The notes: a model not told the origin generated them from the sequence alone. Counted from the first letter of the stretch, positions 1 to 5,406 are shown. The stretch is 5,406 bases of DNA from Deltaproteobacteria bacterium (GCA_003506795.1 DNYO01000305.1:1-5406), one strand, 5' to 3'. Program-made: numbers and translations.

Positions 1-507
1 CCTTACCCTCAGGAGAAGCTCCATTTCCGTCTCGCCCTTGTCCTTTGAGATCTTCGCAAGACGGTCGATCTTCCTTATCCGGTCTTCGACAATCTCAAGG
101 TCGGATATGATAATCTCCGTCTCAACGATATCCATGTCTCTGGCGGGATCGATATCGGCGTACACGTGGGGCACCTGACCCGAGGTGAACGCCCGGATTA
201 CGTGGGCTGTCGCATCGACATTCCTGATGTGGGAAAGAAACCTGTTGCCGAGACCTTCTCCCTTGTGGGCATCCTTGATGAGACCTGCAATATCGACAAA
301 CTCGATCGTGGTCTGGGTGACTTTTTCAGGGTTAAGAAGCGCCGCCAGACTGAAAAGCCGCCTGTCGGGGACAGCTACGATACCAATGTTGGGATCAATG
401 GTGCAGAACGGATATGGCTGGCAGGGCACCGCGAGTGCGGTGAGTGCGTTGAAAATGGTCGATTTGCCTGAATTGGGAAGTCCTATGAAACCGCAGGAAA
501 AACTCAT
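1..507 (-). CDS. ychF: Redox-regulated ATPase/GTPase YchF (OLA1 family), N-terminal part, cut by window edge
   Basis: This is the first 169 codons of YchF, an Obg-related P-loop NTPase that prefers ATP and associates with ribosomes in the cytoplasm. The frame is open to base 1, so roughly the last half or more of the usual ~360 residues, including the NxxE specificity motif and the TGS domain, lies outside the window. Seen directly: the P-loop GLPNSGKST at residues 9-17, a switch-I-like FCTIDPN at 34-40, and the G3 region DIAGLIKDAHKGEGLGN at 72-88. Leu76 follows the DxxG glycine where Ras-like GTPases carry Gln, the hallmark of the HAS-NTPase class. The P-loop reads NSGKST where most YchF proteins read NVGKST. 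The ATG at 507-505 matches the family N-terminus and follows pth by 9 nt, with AGGTG as a close, weak ribosome site. The identity is very secure. Confidence 0.96.
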   Translation of the reverse strand, partial: MSFSCGFIGLPNSGKSTIFNALTALAVPCQPYPFCTIDPNIGIVAVPDRRLFSLAALLNPEKVTQTTIEFVDIAGLIKDAHKGEGLGNRFLSHIRNVDATAHVIRAFTSGQVPHVYADIDPARDMDIVETEIIISDLEIVEDRIRKIDRLAKISKDKGETEMELLLRVR

Positions 508-516
508 GGCACCTGC

Positions 517-1074
517 TCACTCCGGCCCGCGCCTGTTGAAAAGGCTCATCGCCTTCGATCCGCCTTCAAAGACAAAGACCTTCAGGGCGTCACATGCGAC
601 ATCGATAATCTCCGCAAGCCCCTCTGTCTCTTCCCCGGGGAATCGCGACAGGACATATTCCTCGGCCGGTATGCCGGGATGTCTCCCTATGCCTATCTTG
701 AGTCGATAGAAATCCGCCGTTCCCAGGTTTTCGATCACCGACCGGACACCCTTGTGACCGCCGTCCCTGCCCCCGAGACGGATCCGCATTTTGCCGAAAT
801 CCATGTCGAGATCATCGTGTATGATGATTACATGATCGGGTGAAACCTTGAATTTTCCAACCAGCCTGGCCACGGGGCCACCGGAGAGATTCATGTACGT
901 GTCGGGTTTTGCAAGGACCAGGTCCTCTTTCAACCCGATCCTGCAACCCGAATCTTTCTTTGTAACGGGTATCTTGAAGCGTTCGGAAAAACGCTCTATA
1001 ACAAGATAACCGATATTATGCCGCGTAAAGGTATAATCGGAGCCTTTGTTGCCAAGCCCGCACAACAGATGCAC
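517..1074 (-). CDS. pth: Peptidyl-tRNA hydrolase (Pth1 family)
   Basis: Pth cleaves the ester bond of peptidyl-tRNAs that drop off ribosomes, freeing tRNA and peptide in the cytoplasm. The protein is 185 residues, normal for bacterial Pth1. By alignment from memory with the E. coli enzyme, the active-site residues are Asn9 (in GLGN), His19 (in TRHN), Asn62 (in MNLSG) and Asp87 (in HDDLD). The glycine-rich segment GGRDGGHKG (101-109) is followed by FYRLKIGIGR (122-131). The position equivalent to E. coli Asn114, which helps bind the tRNA 3' end, is Lys108 here. The start is GTG at 1074-1072, chosen because residues 2-9 match the family N-terminus and AGGAG lies 9 nt upstream, inside the last codons of rplY. 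It follows rplY by 6 nt and precedes ychF by 9 nt, so co-transcription with both is likely. Confidence 0.97.
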   Translation of the reverse strand: MHLLCGLGNKGSDYTFTRHNIGYLVIERFSERFKIPVTKKDSGCRIGLKEDLVLAKPDTYMNLSGGPVARLVGKFKVSPDHVIIIHDDLDMDFGKMRIRLGGRDGGHKGVRSVIENLGTADFYRLKIGIGRHPGIPAEEYVLSRFPGEETEGLAEIIDVACDALKVFVFEGGSKAMSLFNRRGPE

Positions 1075-1080
1075 GAGCCC

Positions 1081-1707
1081 TTACTCCTCTTTCTCCTTTG
1101 TCTCCAAAACCTCGGCTGCTTCCTCGACACCGGCCTTCTTCTCTTCCACCGCCGGAGGTATGACACTGAGGATGGCGACATCTCCGTGTTCCACAAGTTT
1201 TACGCCCGGCAGCGATATGTCGCTCACATGGACGGAATCGCCAATATCGAGTTCCGACATGTCGATGACGATCTCTTCGGGGATCTGACCCGGAAGACAC
1301 TCCACCTTCATGGACCTCAGGTGGACATCAATGATACCACCCAGGACCTCGCCCTTGGCTTTGCCAGACAGATGGATGGGCACTTCGACTTCCACGGTCT
1401 TTTCCATGGAAACGTTGTAAAAATCGATGTGCATGATCCGCGTGCCAAGGCCGTCCCGCTGTATCTCTTTGACCATGACGGGCCGACTTTCAACGACCTC
1501 GCCGCCATGGATCTCCATATCGAGAATGACGTTTCTCTTCATGCGCCGGGTGATTTTCTCCCAATCCTTCGCCGAGATGGTTATCGAAACCGGCTCAACG
1601 TTGCCGCCGTAAAGCACCGCCGGAATGCTCCCTGCGCCTCTGATCTTTCTTGCTACATTCTTTCCCGTTAAAACTCTTTTGTCTGCCCTGATTAAAACCT
1701 GTTCCAT
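1081..1707 (-). CDS. rplY: Large ribosomal subunit protein bL25, long CTC/TL5 form
   Basis: This 50S subunit protein binds 5S rRNA. It is the two-domain general-stress (CTC/TL5) form of 208 residues, not the ~94-residue E. coli form. The N-terminal RNA-binding domain spans about 5-95, with the signature GKNVARKIRGAGSIPAVLYG (15-34) and the domain-end HIDFY (93-97). The C-terminal TL5 beta domain spans about 103-184, with VEVPIHL near its start and an LPGQIPEEIVIDMSELDIGD segment (138-157). Residues 187-208 form a Glu/Lys/Ala-rich, probably disordered tail. The ATG at 1707-1705 is preceded by GGGAGG with a 6-nt gap, a strong site fitting high expression. It lies 14 nt after prs and 6 nt before pth, the same prs-ctc-pth order as in Bacillus. 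The name ctc is equally used for this form. Confidence 0.97.
   Translation of the reverse strand: MEQVLIRADKRVLTGKNVARKIRGAGSIPAVLYGGNVEPVSITISAKDWEKITRRMKRNVILDMEIHGGEVVESRPVMVKEIQRDGLGTRIMHIDFYNVSMEKTVEVEVPIHLSGKAKGEVLGGIIDVHLRSMKVECLPGQIPEEIVIDMSELDIGDSVHVSDISLPGVKLVEHGDVAILSVIPPAVEEKKAGVEEAAEVLETKEKEE
1084..1088 (-). promoter_or_regulatory. Ribosome binding site of pth, inside the end of rplY
   Basis: AGGAG lies 9 nt before the GTG start of pth and is built from the last two Glu codons of rplY, with the rplY TAA between the site and the start. It supports the GTG as the true start and suggests that ribosomes finishing rplY help start pth. Confidence 0.75.
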
Positions 1708-1713
1708 ATTGTT

Positions 1714-1719
1714 CCTCCC
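1714..1719 (-). promoter_or_regulatory. Strong ribosome binding site of rplY
   Basis: GGGAGG is followed by a 6-nt spacer and the rplY ATG, in the 14-nt gap after the prs TAG stop. It is among the closest matches in the window to the anti-Shine-Dalgarno sequence, as expected for a ribosomal protein gene. Confidence 0.8.
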
Positions 1720-1721
1720 AA

Positions 1722-2657
1722 CTATATGAACAACGAACTTACGGATGCATCGCTGTGTATTCTCTTTATGGCCTCTCCGAGTATTGGCGATACGTCCAGA
1801 ACTTTTATCTTCTTCGATCCCCTGCCCTCTTCTGAAAGGGGAATGGTATTTGTAGCGATCAATTCTTTGAGCGCGGAATTGTTTATCCTCTCGATGGCCT
1901 TTCCCGAAAGAACCGCATGGGTACAGCAGGCATAGACAACCTTTGCGCCGCCGTCCACGAGCGCCTGCGCTGCCTGGACGATGGTCCCGCCCGTATCGAT
2001 CATATCATCGATGAGGATGGCCGTTCTGCCCTTGACGTCTCCGATGACATGCATAACTTTCGATTCATTGGCCTTTTCACGCCTTTTGTCAATGATTGCG
2101 ATGGTGGCATTGATCCTTTTGCCCAGCTCGCGGGCACGCTCCACACCACCGGCATCAGGGGAAACGACAACGACATCCCCCTCGATCTTTTTGATGTAGT
2201 CAAACTGAACGGGGAGCGCGTACAGGTGGTCCACAGGGATATCGAAAAAACCTTGGATCTGGCCGGCATGAAGGTCCATAGCCAGTATCCTCGATGCTCC
2301 GGCAACGGTGATAAGGTTTGCCACGAGCCTCGCTGAAATAGATGTGCGGGGTAGAACCTTACGGTCCTGTCTCGCGTACCCGTAGTAAGGCATCACCACT
2401 GTAATCCGTCCCGCTGAGGCCCTCTTCAGGGCGTCCACCATGACGAGCAGTTCCATGAGGTTGTGATTTACCGGCGGACAGGTGGACTGCACGACGAAGG
2501 TATCCATACCGCGAACGCTTTCGTCAATCGAGACCTGGATCTCGCCGTCGCTGAACTGATTTACCTTGGCCTTCGCGAGCTTGATACCCAGGTACTCGCT
2601 GATCTTGTAGGCCAATTCCGGGTTTGCGTTGCCAGTCAATATTCTGAGTTTATCCAA
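1722..2657 (-). CDS. prs: Ribose-phosphate pyrophosphokinase (PRPP synthetase, class I)
   Basis: Prs transfers pyrophosphate from ATP to ribose-5-phosphate, making PRPP for purine, pyrimidine, NAD, His and Trp synthesis in the cytoplasm. The 311-residue length is typical of the class I (phosphate-activated, hexameric) family. Visible motifs in order: FSDGEI (35-40), the ATP-contacting stretch PYYGYARQDRK (90-100), the metal/pyrophosphate region MDLHAGQIQGFFDIPVDHL (127-145) with His130, the flexible-loop start DKRRE (190-194), and the PRPP-binding loop IDDMIDTGGT (216-225). The start is TTG at 2657-2655. It is chosen because the family N-terminus (LRILTGNANPELA) begins directly after it and AGGGGG lies 6 nt upstream. 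No closer ATG keeps the N-terminus intact. It follows tRNA-Gln by 30 nt and precedes rplY by 14 nt. The TTG may lower translation relative to rplY. Confidence 0.98.
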   Translation of the reverse strand: MDKLRILTGNANPELAYKISEYLGIKLAKAKVNQFSDGEIQVSIDESVRGMDTFVVQSTCPPVNHNLMELLVMVDALKRASAGRITVVMPYYGYARQDRKVLPRTSISARLVANLITVAGASRILAMDLHAGQIQGFFDIPVDHLYALPVQFDYIKKIEGDVVVVSPDAGGVERARELGKRINATIAIIDKRREKANESKVMHVIGDVKGRTAILIDDMIDTGGTIVQAAQALVDGGAKVVYACCTHAVLSGKAIERINNSALKELIATNTIPLSEEGRGSKKIKVLDVSPILGEAIKRIHSDASVSSLFI

Positions 2658-2663
2658 TCAAAA

Positions 2664-2669
2664 CCCCCT
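2664..2669 (-). promoter_or_regulatory. Ribosome binding site that sets the TTG start of prs
   Basis: AGGGGG sits 6 nt before the TTG start of prs in the 30-nt spacer after tRNA-Gln. It decides the start in the absence of a nearby ATG. It begins 19 nt past the mature 3' end of the tRNA, so it should survive tRNA 3' trimming only if the downstream mRNA is cut free close to the tRNA. Confidence 0.7.
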
Positions 2670-2687
2670 GAGGATTATATATGTTTG

Positions 2688-2759
2688 CTGGGGCGGGAGG
2701 ATTCGAACCTCCGAATGCAGGCTCCAAAGGCCTGTGTCTTACCGCTTGACGACACCCCA
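2688..2759 (-). tRNA. tRNA-Gln, anticodon TTG
   Basis: A full 72-nt cloverleaf can be folded by eye. The acceptor stem pairs TGGGGTG with CGCCCCA (one T-G wobble). The short D stem is GTC/GAC around AAGCGGTAA. The anticodon stem is CAGGC/GCCTG with loop CTTTGGA, giving anticodon TTG (bases 2727-2725) for Gln CAA, and CAG by wobble. The variable loop is CATTC. The T arm is GGAGG-TTCGAAT-CCTCC. The weak first T-A pair and discriminator G are typical glutamine identity features. The sequence after the discriminator is CAAAC, so CCA is not encoded and must be added by the CCA-adding enzyme. G follows the anticodon (position 37). The gene lies 6 nt after the spoVG stop and 30 nt before prs, and probably needs RNase P and 3' processing from the operon transcript. 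Confidence 0.98.
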
Positions 2760-2765
2760 AAGTTT

Positions 2766-3035
2766 TCACAATGTTTGAGGTCTGCTTATTTCCTGCTCGT
2801 AGGCCCCGAGAACGCTCTCCTCTATCATCTGCCGGGTGACGTTATTCAAAGGATGGACCGTATCACGGAATGAGCCGTCTTTCATCTTCTTGCTCGGCAT
2901 GGCTACGAAGAATTTACTCTCACCCTGTATTACCTTGAGATCCCGGACAATGAAACAATCGTCAAAGACGATCGATGCATACGCCTTCACCCGCTTTTCA
3001 TCAACGGGGAATATCCTTACATCGGTAATCTCCAT
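2766..3035 (-). CDS. spoVG: SpoVG family nucleic-acid-binding regulator
   Basis: SpoVG proteins are small DNA- and RNA-binding regulators. They are named for a Bacillus sporulation and septation phenotype but are widespread in non-sporulating bacteria, where their targets are mostly unknown. The 89-residue product has the whole conserved core: MEITDVRIFPV at the N-terminus, a short beta segment VKAYASIVFDDCFIVRDLKVI (16-36), and the signature FVAMPSKK..DG.FRD..HPLN (43-64), then a C-terminal helix. It lacks the longer acidic tail of the Bacillus protein. I chose the ATG at 3035-3033 over an ATG 10 codons upstream because the family starts at MEITDV and GGAGGG lies 7 nt before it. The start is 4 nt after the ispE stop, so translational coupling is likely. 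A sporulation role should not be assumed from the name. Confidence 0.95.
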   Translation of the reverse strand: MEITDVRIFPVDEKRVKAYASIVFDDCFIVRDLKVIQGESKFFVAMPSKKMKDGSFRDTVHPLNNVTRQMIEESVLGAYEQEISRPQTL

Positions 3036-3039
3036 TAGT

Positions 3040-3888
3040 TTACCCTCCCTGCACGCTATGCGCAATAAAAACAGTTCCTATCTTGTTTATTGCCGACAAC
3101 AATGATGCCTGCTTCGCATCTTCTTCATTTCCGAAGATGGCGAACACCGACGAACCGCTTCCACTCATCAGCGAACCGAGAGCTTTTGTCTTTTTCAGCG
3201 TATCCTTGATCCCTTCGATTTGAGGACACATCGAGATGGCGACACGTTCGAGGTCATTCTCCAAAATGCCCGCGATTACATCCGGATTACTGAAGTTTCC
3301 CCTCAATTTAATATCGTTTTGCTCCTTTGTCAACACGATTTTTAAGCCTTCATAGACCGCTTTCGTCGATATGCTGACATTCGGATACACAACGACATAC
3401 CACATCAGGGGCAGTTCGATTGGTGTGATTACACCACCTGTCCCTTCCATGATGCAGGGATTTCCATGGAGGAACAGGGGGACATCGGCGCCCACCCGGC
3501 TGCCGATGCGACTTAGTTCTTCGCTGCTGAGACCAAGCTCCCAGCGCGTACAAAGCTCTTTCAATACCGTGGCGGCGTTGCTGCTCGGTCCGCCGAGACC
3601 GCTGCCGATGGGGATGTGTTTTTCGATGGAGACGTGAATGCCTTTGCGGACCGAAGCGGCCTCGCTCAGCATCCGGATTGCCCGGTATACGGTGTTCCCT
3701 TCTCCCCGGGGAAGAATCCCCTTGTCATCGTCAACAATAATCTCATCGCCCGCAATGTCCTCAATATGGATTCGGTCACAGAGGGAAATAAGATCGACAA
3801 TGCTGCGGATATTATGATAGCCGTCGGGCCGCCTGGAAAGGACTTTAAGATACAGATTGACCTTGGCAGGTGAAAGAAGGGTCTTCAT
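3040..3888 (-). CDS. ispE: 4-diphosphocytidyl-2-C-methyl-D-erythritol kinase
   Basis: IspE phosphorylates the 2-hydroxyl of CDP-methylerythritol with ATP, the fourth step of the MEP pathway to isopentenyl diphosphate. It is a cytoplasmic GHMP-family kinase. The 282-residue length is normal. Visible motifs: PAKVNLYL (7-14) with catalytic Lys9 by family position, PDGYHNI (21-27), the ATP-binding glycine loop PIGSGLGGPSSNAA (93-106), GADVPLFL (133-140) with the catalytic-base Asp135, and the C-terminal GHMP loop MSGSGSSVFAIF (241-252). Pro101 replaces the third Gly of the usual GLGGGSS. The ATG at 3888-3886 gives the standard N-terminus. It begins 5 nt after the rng stop, with AGGAA over that stop only 2 nt from the start, a short spacing that suggests coupling to rng translation. 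The spoVG start follows 4 nt after its stop. Confidence 0.97.
   Translation of the reverse strand: MKTLLSPAKVNLYLKVLSRRPDGYHNIRSIVDLISLCDRIHIEDIAGDEIIVDDDKGILPRGEGNTVYRAIRMLSEAASVRKGIHVSIEKHIPIGSGLGGPSSNAATVLKELCTRWELGLSSEELSRIGSRVGADVPLFLHGNPCIMEGTGGVITPIELPLMWYVVVYPNVSISTKAVYEGLKIVLTKEQNDIKLRGNFSNPDVIAGILENDLERVAISMCPQIEGIKDTLKKTKALGSLMSGSGSSVFAIFGNEEDAKQASLLSAINKIGTVFIAHSVQGG
3043..3048 (-). promoter_or_regulatory. Ribosome binding site of spoVG, inside the end of ispE
   Basis: GGAGGG is formed by the last two Gly codons of ispE and lies 7 nt before the spoVG ATG. It decides between the two in-frame ATGs of spoVG, because the upstream ATG at 3065 would lie before this site and overlap ispE by 26 nt. 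Confidence 0.8.
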
Positions 3889-3893
3889 CGTTC

Positions 3894-5375
3894 CTACATT
3901 ATTCCTTCTATCTGGAACTTTTCAATCCCAAAATCGGGATTGGCGACGAGGTTCACCTTTGTCCCGTAGGCCGTCTCTATCTGTTCCAGCGAACTTTTCT
4001 CCTCTTCATAGAGAAGATTTGCCACATCCGGAGAGAGATAGATGGTGAATATTCTCCCCTCGCCCTTTCTGCATGCGCTCCTGAGTTCTCTGAGCACCTC
4101 ATAGCAGACGGTAAAACGGGATTTAATATATCCTGAGCCTTCACAATTGGGGCATGTCTCGGTCAGGAGGTTGACGACGTTGTGACGGGTCCGCTTCCTG
4201 GTGAGCTGGACGAGACCCAACTCGCTGATGGGATAAGCGAAGGTCTTGATCCTGTCCTTCTTAAGGGTGTCCATCAGCGACTGGAAAACAATCTCACGTG
4301 ATTCTTTGCGCTCCATGTCGATAAAATCGACGATGATAATGCCGCCGACATTCCTGAGGCGTATCTGGTAGGCAATCTCCTTGACGGCTTCGAGATTCGT
4401 CCTCAGGATGGTGTCTTCCAGATCTTTTTTACCAAGATACCGGCCTGTATTGACATCGATGACCGTGAGGGCCTCGGTGTAATCGAGGACGATGTAGCCC
4501 CCGGATTTCAGCCATATCTTCCTCTGCAGAAGCTTGGCTACCTCCATCTCGATGCCGTAGACTTCGAAAATGGGGTCCCTTTCGTCGAAATAGACTACTT
4601 CGCAGCCTTCTTCCGGCAGGTATTCTTTGAGGAACTCCTCCAGCCGGCTGTAGACAAACTGATCGTCAACGATCACTTTCTTCAGGTTGTGTGAATGAAG
4701 ATCGCGGACCACCCTGAAGATAATGCCAAGCTCCTGATGAAGTATCGCAGGCGCACGCGTTGCTTTTGCCTTCTCCTGGATGCTCTCCCAGATGCGCTTC
4801 AGGAAGATGAGGTCCGTCTCAAGCTCCTCCGAACTCTTGCCTTCCGAAGCGGTCCTGCTTATGAGCCCGTACCCCTTGGGGCATATATCTTTCAACACCG
4901 TGGCAAGGCGTTTGCGTTCCTCTTCGTCTTCGATCTTTCGGGACACACCGATATGGTCCGTACCGGGCATGAGAACGAGGAGTCTTCCGGGAAGCGTAAT
5001 CTTCGACGTTACCCGCGTTCCCTTCTGTCCGATGGGCTCACGGGAAACCTGCACGATCAGTTCCTGGCCGTCTTCAAGAACGCCCTCGATCCTCTCGCCT
5101 GCCTCAAAATGAAAATCGGCGCCATCGAATTCCTCGTACATCATACGGTCGAGAATGATGTCTCCAACATAGAGGAAGGCCGACTTCTCAAGTCCGATGT
5201 CAATGAAGGCGGCATCCATCCCGGGGACAATCCTCACAACCTTGCCCTTGTATATGCTGCCGACCATGCTATGATCGTTTTTCTTTTCGATAAAGAATTC
5301 CACGAGAACGCCATTCTCAAGGAAAGCGATCCTCGTTTCGCTGTACGTCACATTTATAACCAGTTCAGATGCCAT
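3894..5375 (-). CDS. rng: Ribonuclease G (RNase E/G family)
   Basis: This is a single-strand-specific endoribonuclease that matures 16S rRNA 5' ends and starts decay of some mRNAs, acting in the cytoplasm with Mg2+. The 493-residue length matches RNase G and lacks the long degradosome scaffold of RNase E. Order of parts: an N-terminal RNase-H-like strand region (1-35), an S1 RNA-binding domain at about 37-120 (GSIYKGKVVRIVPGMDAAFIDIG), the RNase-H-like/5'-sensor region, and the DNase-I-like catalytic region with DVNTGR (307-312) and IIIVDFIDM (346-354). Asp307 and Asp350 correspond to the metal-binding aspartates of E. coli RNase E, and Cys408/Cys411 in CPNCEGSG to the Zn-link. The remaining residues form the small C-terminal domain. 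The ATG at 5375-5373 gives the family start SELVINV, though the upstream ribosome site (GAGACG) is weak. It is the first complete gene of the block. Confidence 0.96.
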   Translation of the reverse strand: MASELVINVTYSETRIAFLENGVLVEFFIEKKNDHSMVGSIYKGKVVRIVPGMDAAFIDIGLEKSAFLYVGDIILDRMMYEEFDGADFHFEAGERIEGVLEDGQELIVQVSREPIGQKGTRVTSKITLPGRLLVLMPGTDHIGVSRKIEDEEERKRLATVLKDICPKGYGLISRTASEGKSSEELETDLIFLKRIWESIQEKAKATRAPAILHQELGIIFRVVRDLHSHNLKKVIVDDQFVYSRLEEFLKEYLPEEGCEVVYFDERDPIFEVYGIEMEVAKLLQRKIWLKSGGYIVLDYTEALTVIDVNTGRYLGKKDLEDTILRTNLEAVKEIAYQIRLRNVGGIIIVDFIDMERKESREIVFQSLMDTLKKDRIKTFAYPISELGLVQLTRKRTRHNVVNLLTETCPNCEGSGYIKSRFTVCYEVLRELRSACRKGEGRIFTIYLSPDVANLLYEEEKSSLEQIETAYGTKVNLVANPDFGIEKFQIEGIM

Positions 5376-5406
5376 GTATTCGTCTCGATTCTACCTTGAT
5401 GATCCT

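Noticed and set aside
1018..1671. A 217-codon open frame on the plus strand opposite rplY and the start of pth
   Set aside because: It lies antisense to a firmly identified gene, shows no recognisable family motif, and has no ribosome site of note. Its openness follows from the codon pattern of the real gene.
2674..2679. A perfect TATAAT on the minus strand just before prs, as a possible promoter
   Set aside because: The position 17 nt upstream falls in the tRNA T arm and reads ATCCTC, not a -35 box, and there is no TG extension. A start 7 nt downstream would fall inside the prs ribosome site, so the hexamer is probably chance in an AT-rich spacer.
3036..3065. A start for spoVG ten codons upstream (adding MRIACREGKL)
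   Set aside because: It would overlap ispE by 26 nt, does not match the SpoVG family N-terminus, and leaves the good GGAGGG site inside the coding region.
4695..5399. A 234-codon open frame on the plus strand opposite rng
   Set aside because: It is fully antisense to the RNase G S1 and sensor regions, and its translation has no domain I recognise. It is a shadow of the true frame.
1..5406. Search by eye for CRISPR repeats, insertion sequence ends, toxin-antitoxin or defence genes, riboswitches and Rho-independent terminators
   Set aside because: None was seen. The window is almost entirely filled by known housekeeping genes with gaps of 4-30 nt, which leaves no room for a further system. 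Weak structures would need a folding program to exclude.

Overview
This window is a dense, single-strand housekeeping block. Every gene I can support lies on the minus strand, so transcription runs from the high coordinates to the low ones. In that order the genes are: ribonuclease G (rng), 4-diphosphocytidyl-2-C-methyl-D-erythritol kinase (ispE), the nucleic-acid-binding protein SpoVG, tRNA-Gln(TTG), ribose-phosphate pyrophosphokinase (prs), the long CTC/TL5 form of ribosomal protein L25 (rplY/ctc), peptidyl-tRNA hydrolase (pth), and the N-terminal third of the ribosome-associated P-loop NTPase YchF, which runs off the left edge.

The gaps are tiny: 5, 4, 6, 30, 14, 6 and 9 nt. Several Shine-Dalgarno sequences sit over or just inside the end of the upstream gene. 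I see no terminator-like hairpin with a T-run, so the simplest reading is one polycistronic unit with a tRNA inside it. There is no gene-free stretch longer than 30 nt, apart from 31 nt at the right edge that may hold the end of another gene.

Functionally the block centres on RNA and translation. RNase G matures rRNA and turns over mRNA, tRNA-Gln decodes CAA/CAG, L25 binds 5S rRNA, Pth recycles peptidyl-tRNA, and YchF binds ribosomes. Two metabolic enzymes are interleaved: IspE (isoprenoid precursors by the MEP pathway) and Prs (PRPP for nucleotides, His and Trp).

The order ispE-spoVG-(tRNA-Gln)-prs-ctc-pth recalls the Bacillus subtilis ispE-purR-yabJ-spoVG-glmU-prs-ctc-pth region. The RNase E/G family member next to ispE, and ychF directly after pth, fit a Gram-negative deltaproteobacterium in the old sense (Desulfobacterota, perhaps a Syntrophales- or Syntrophorhabdus-like lineage). 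That placement is inference from gene content and order, not from a search.

I find no mobile element, CRISPR array, defence gene or clearly new system. The most interesting points are the tRNA wedged 6 nt behind spoVG and 30 nt ahead of a TTG-started prs, and a few substitutions at normally conserved positions in Pth, IspE and YchF.
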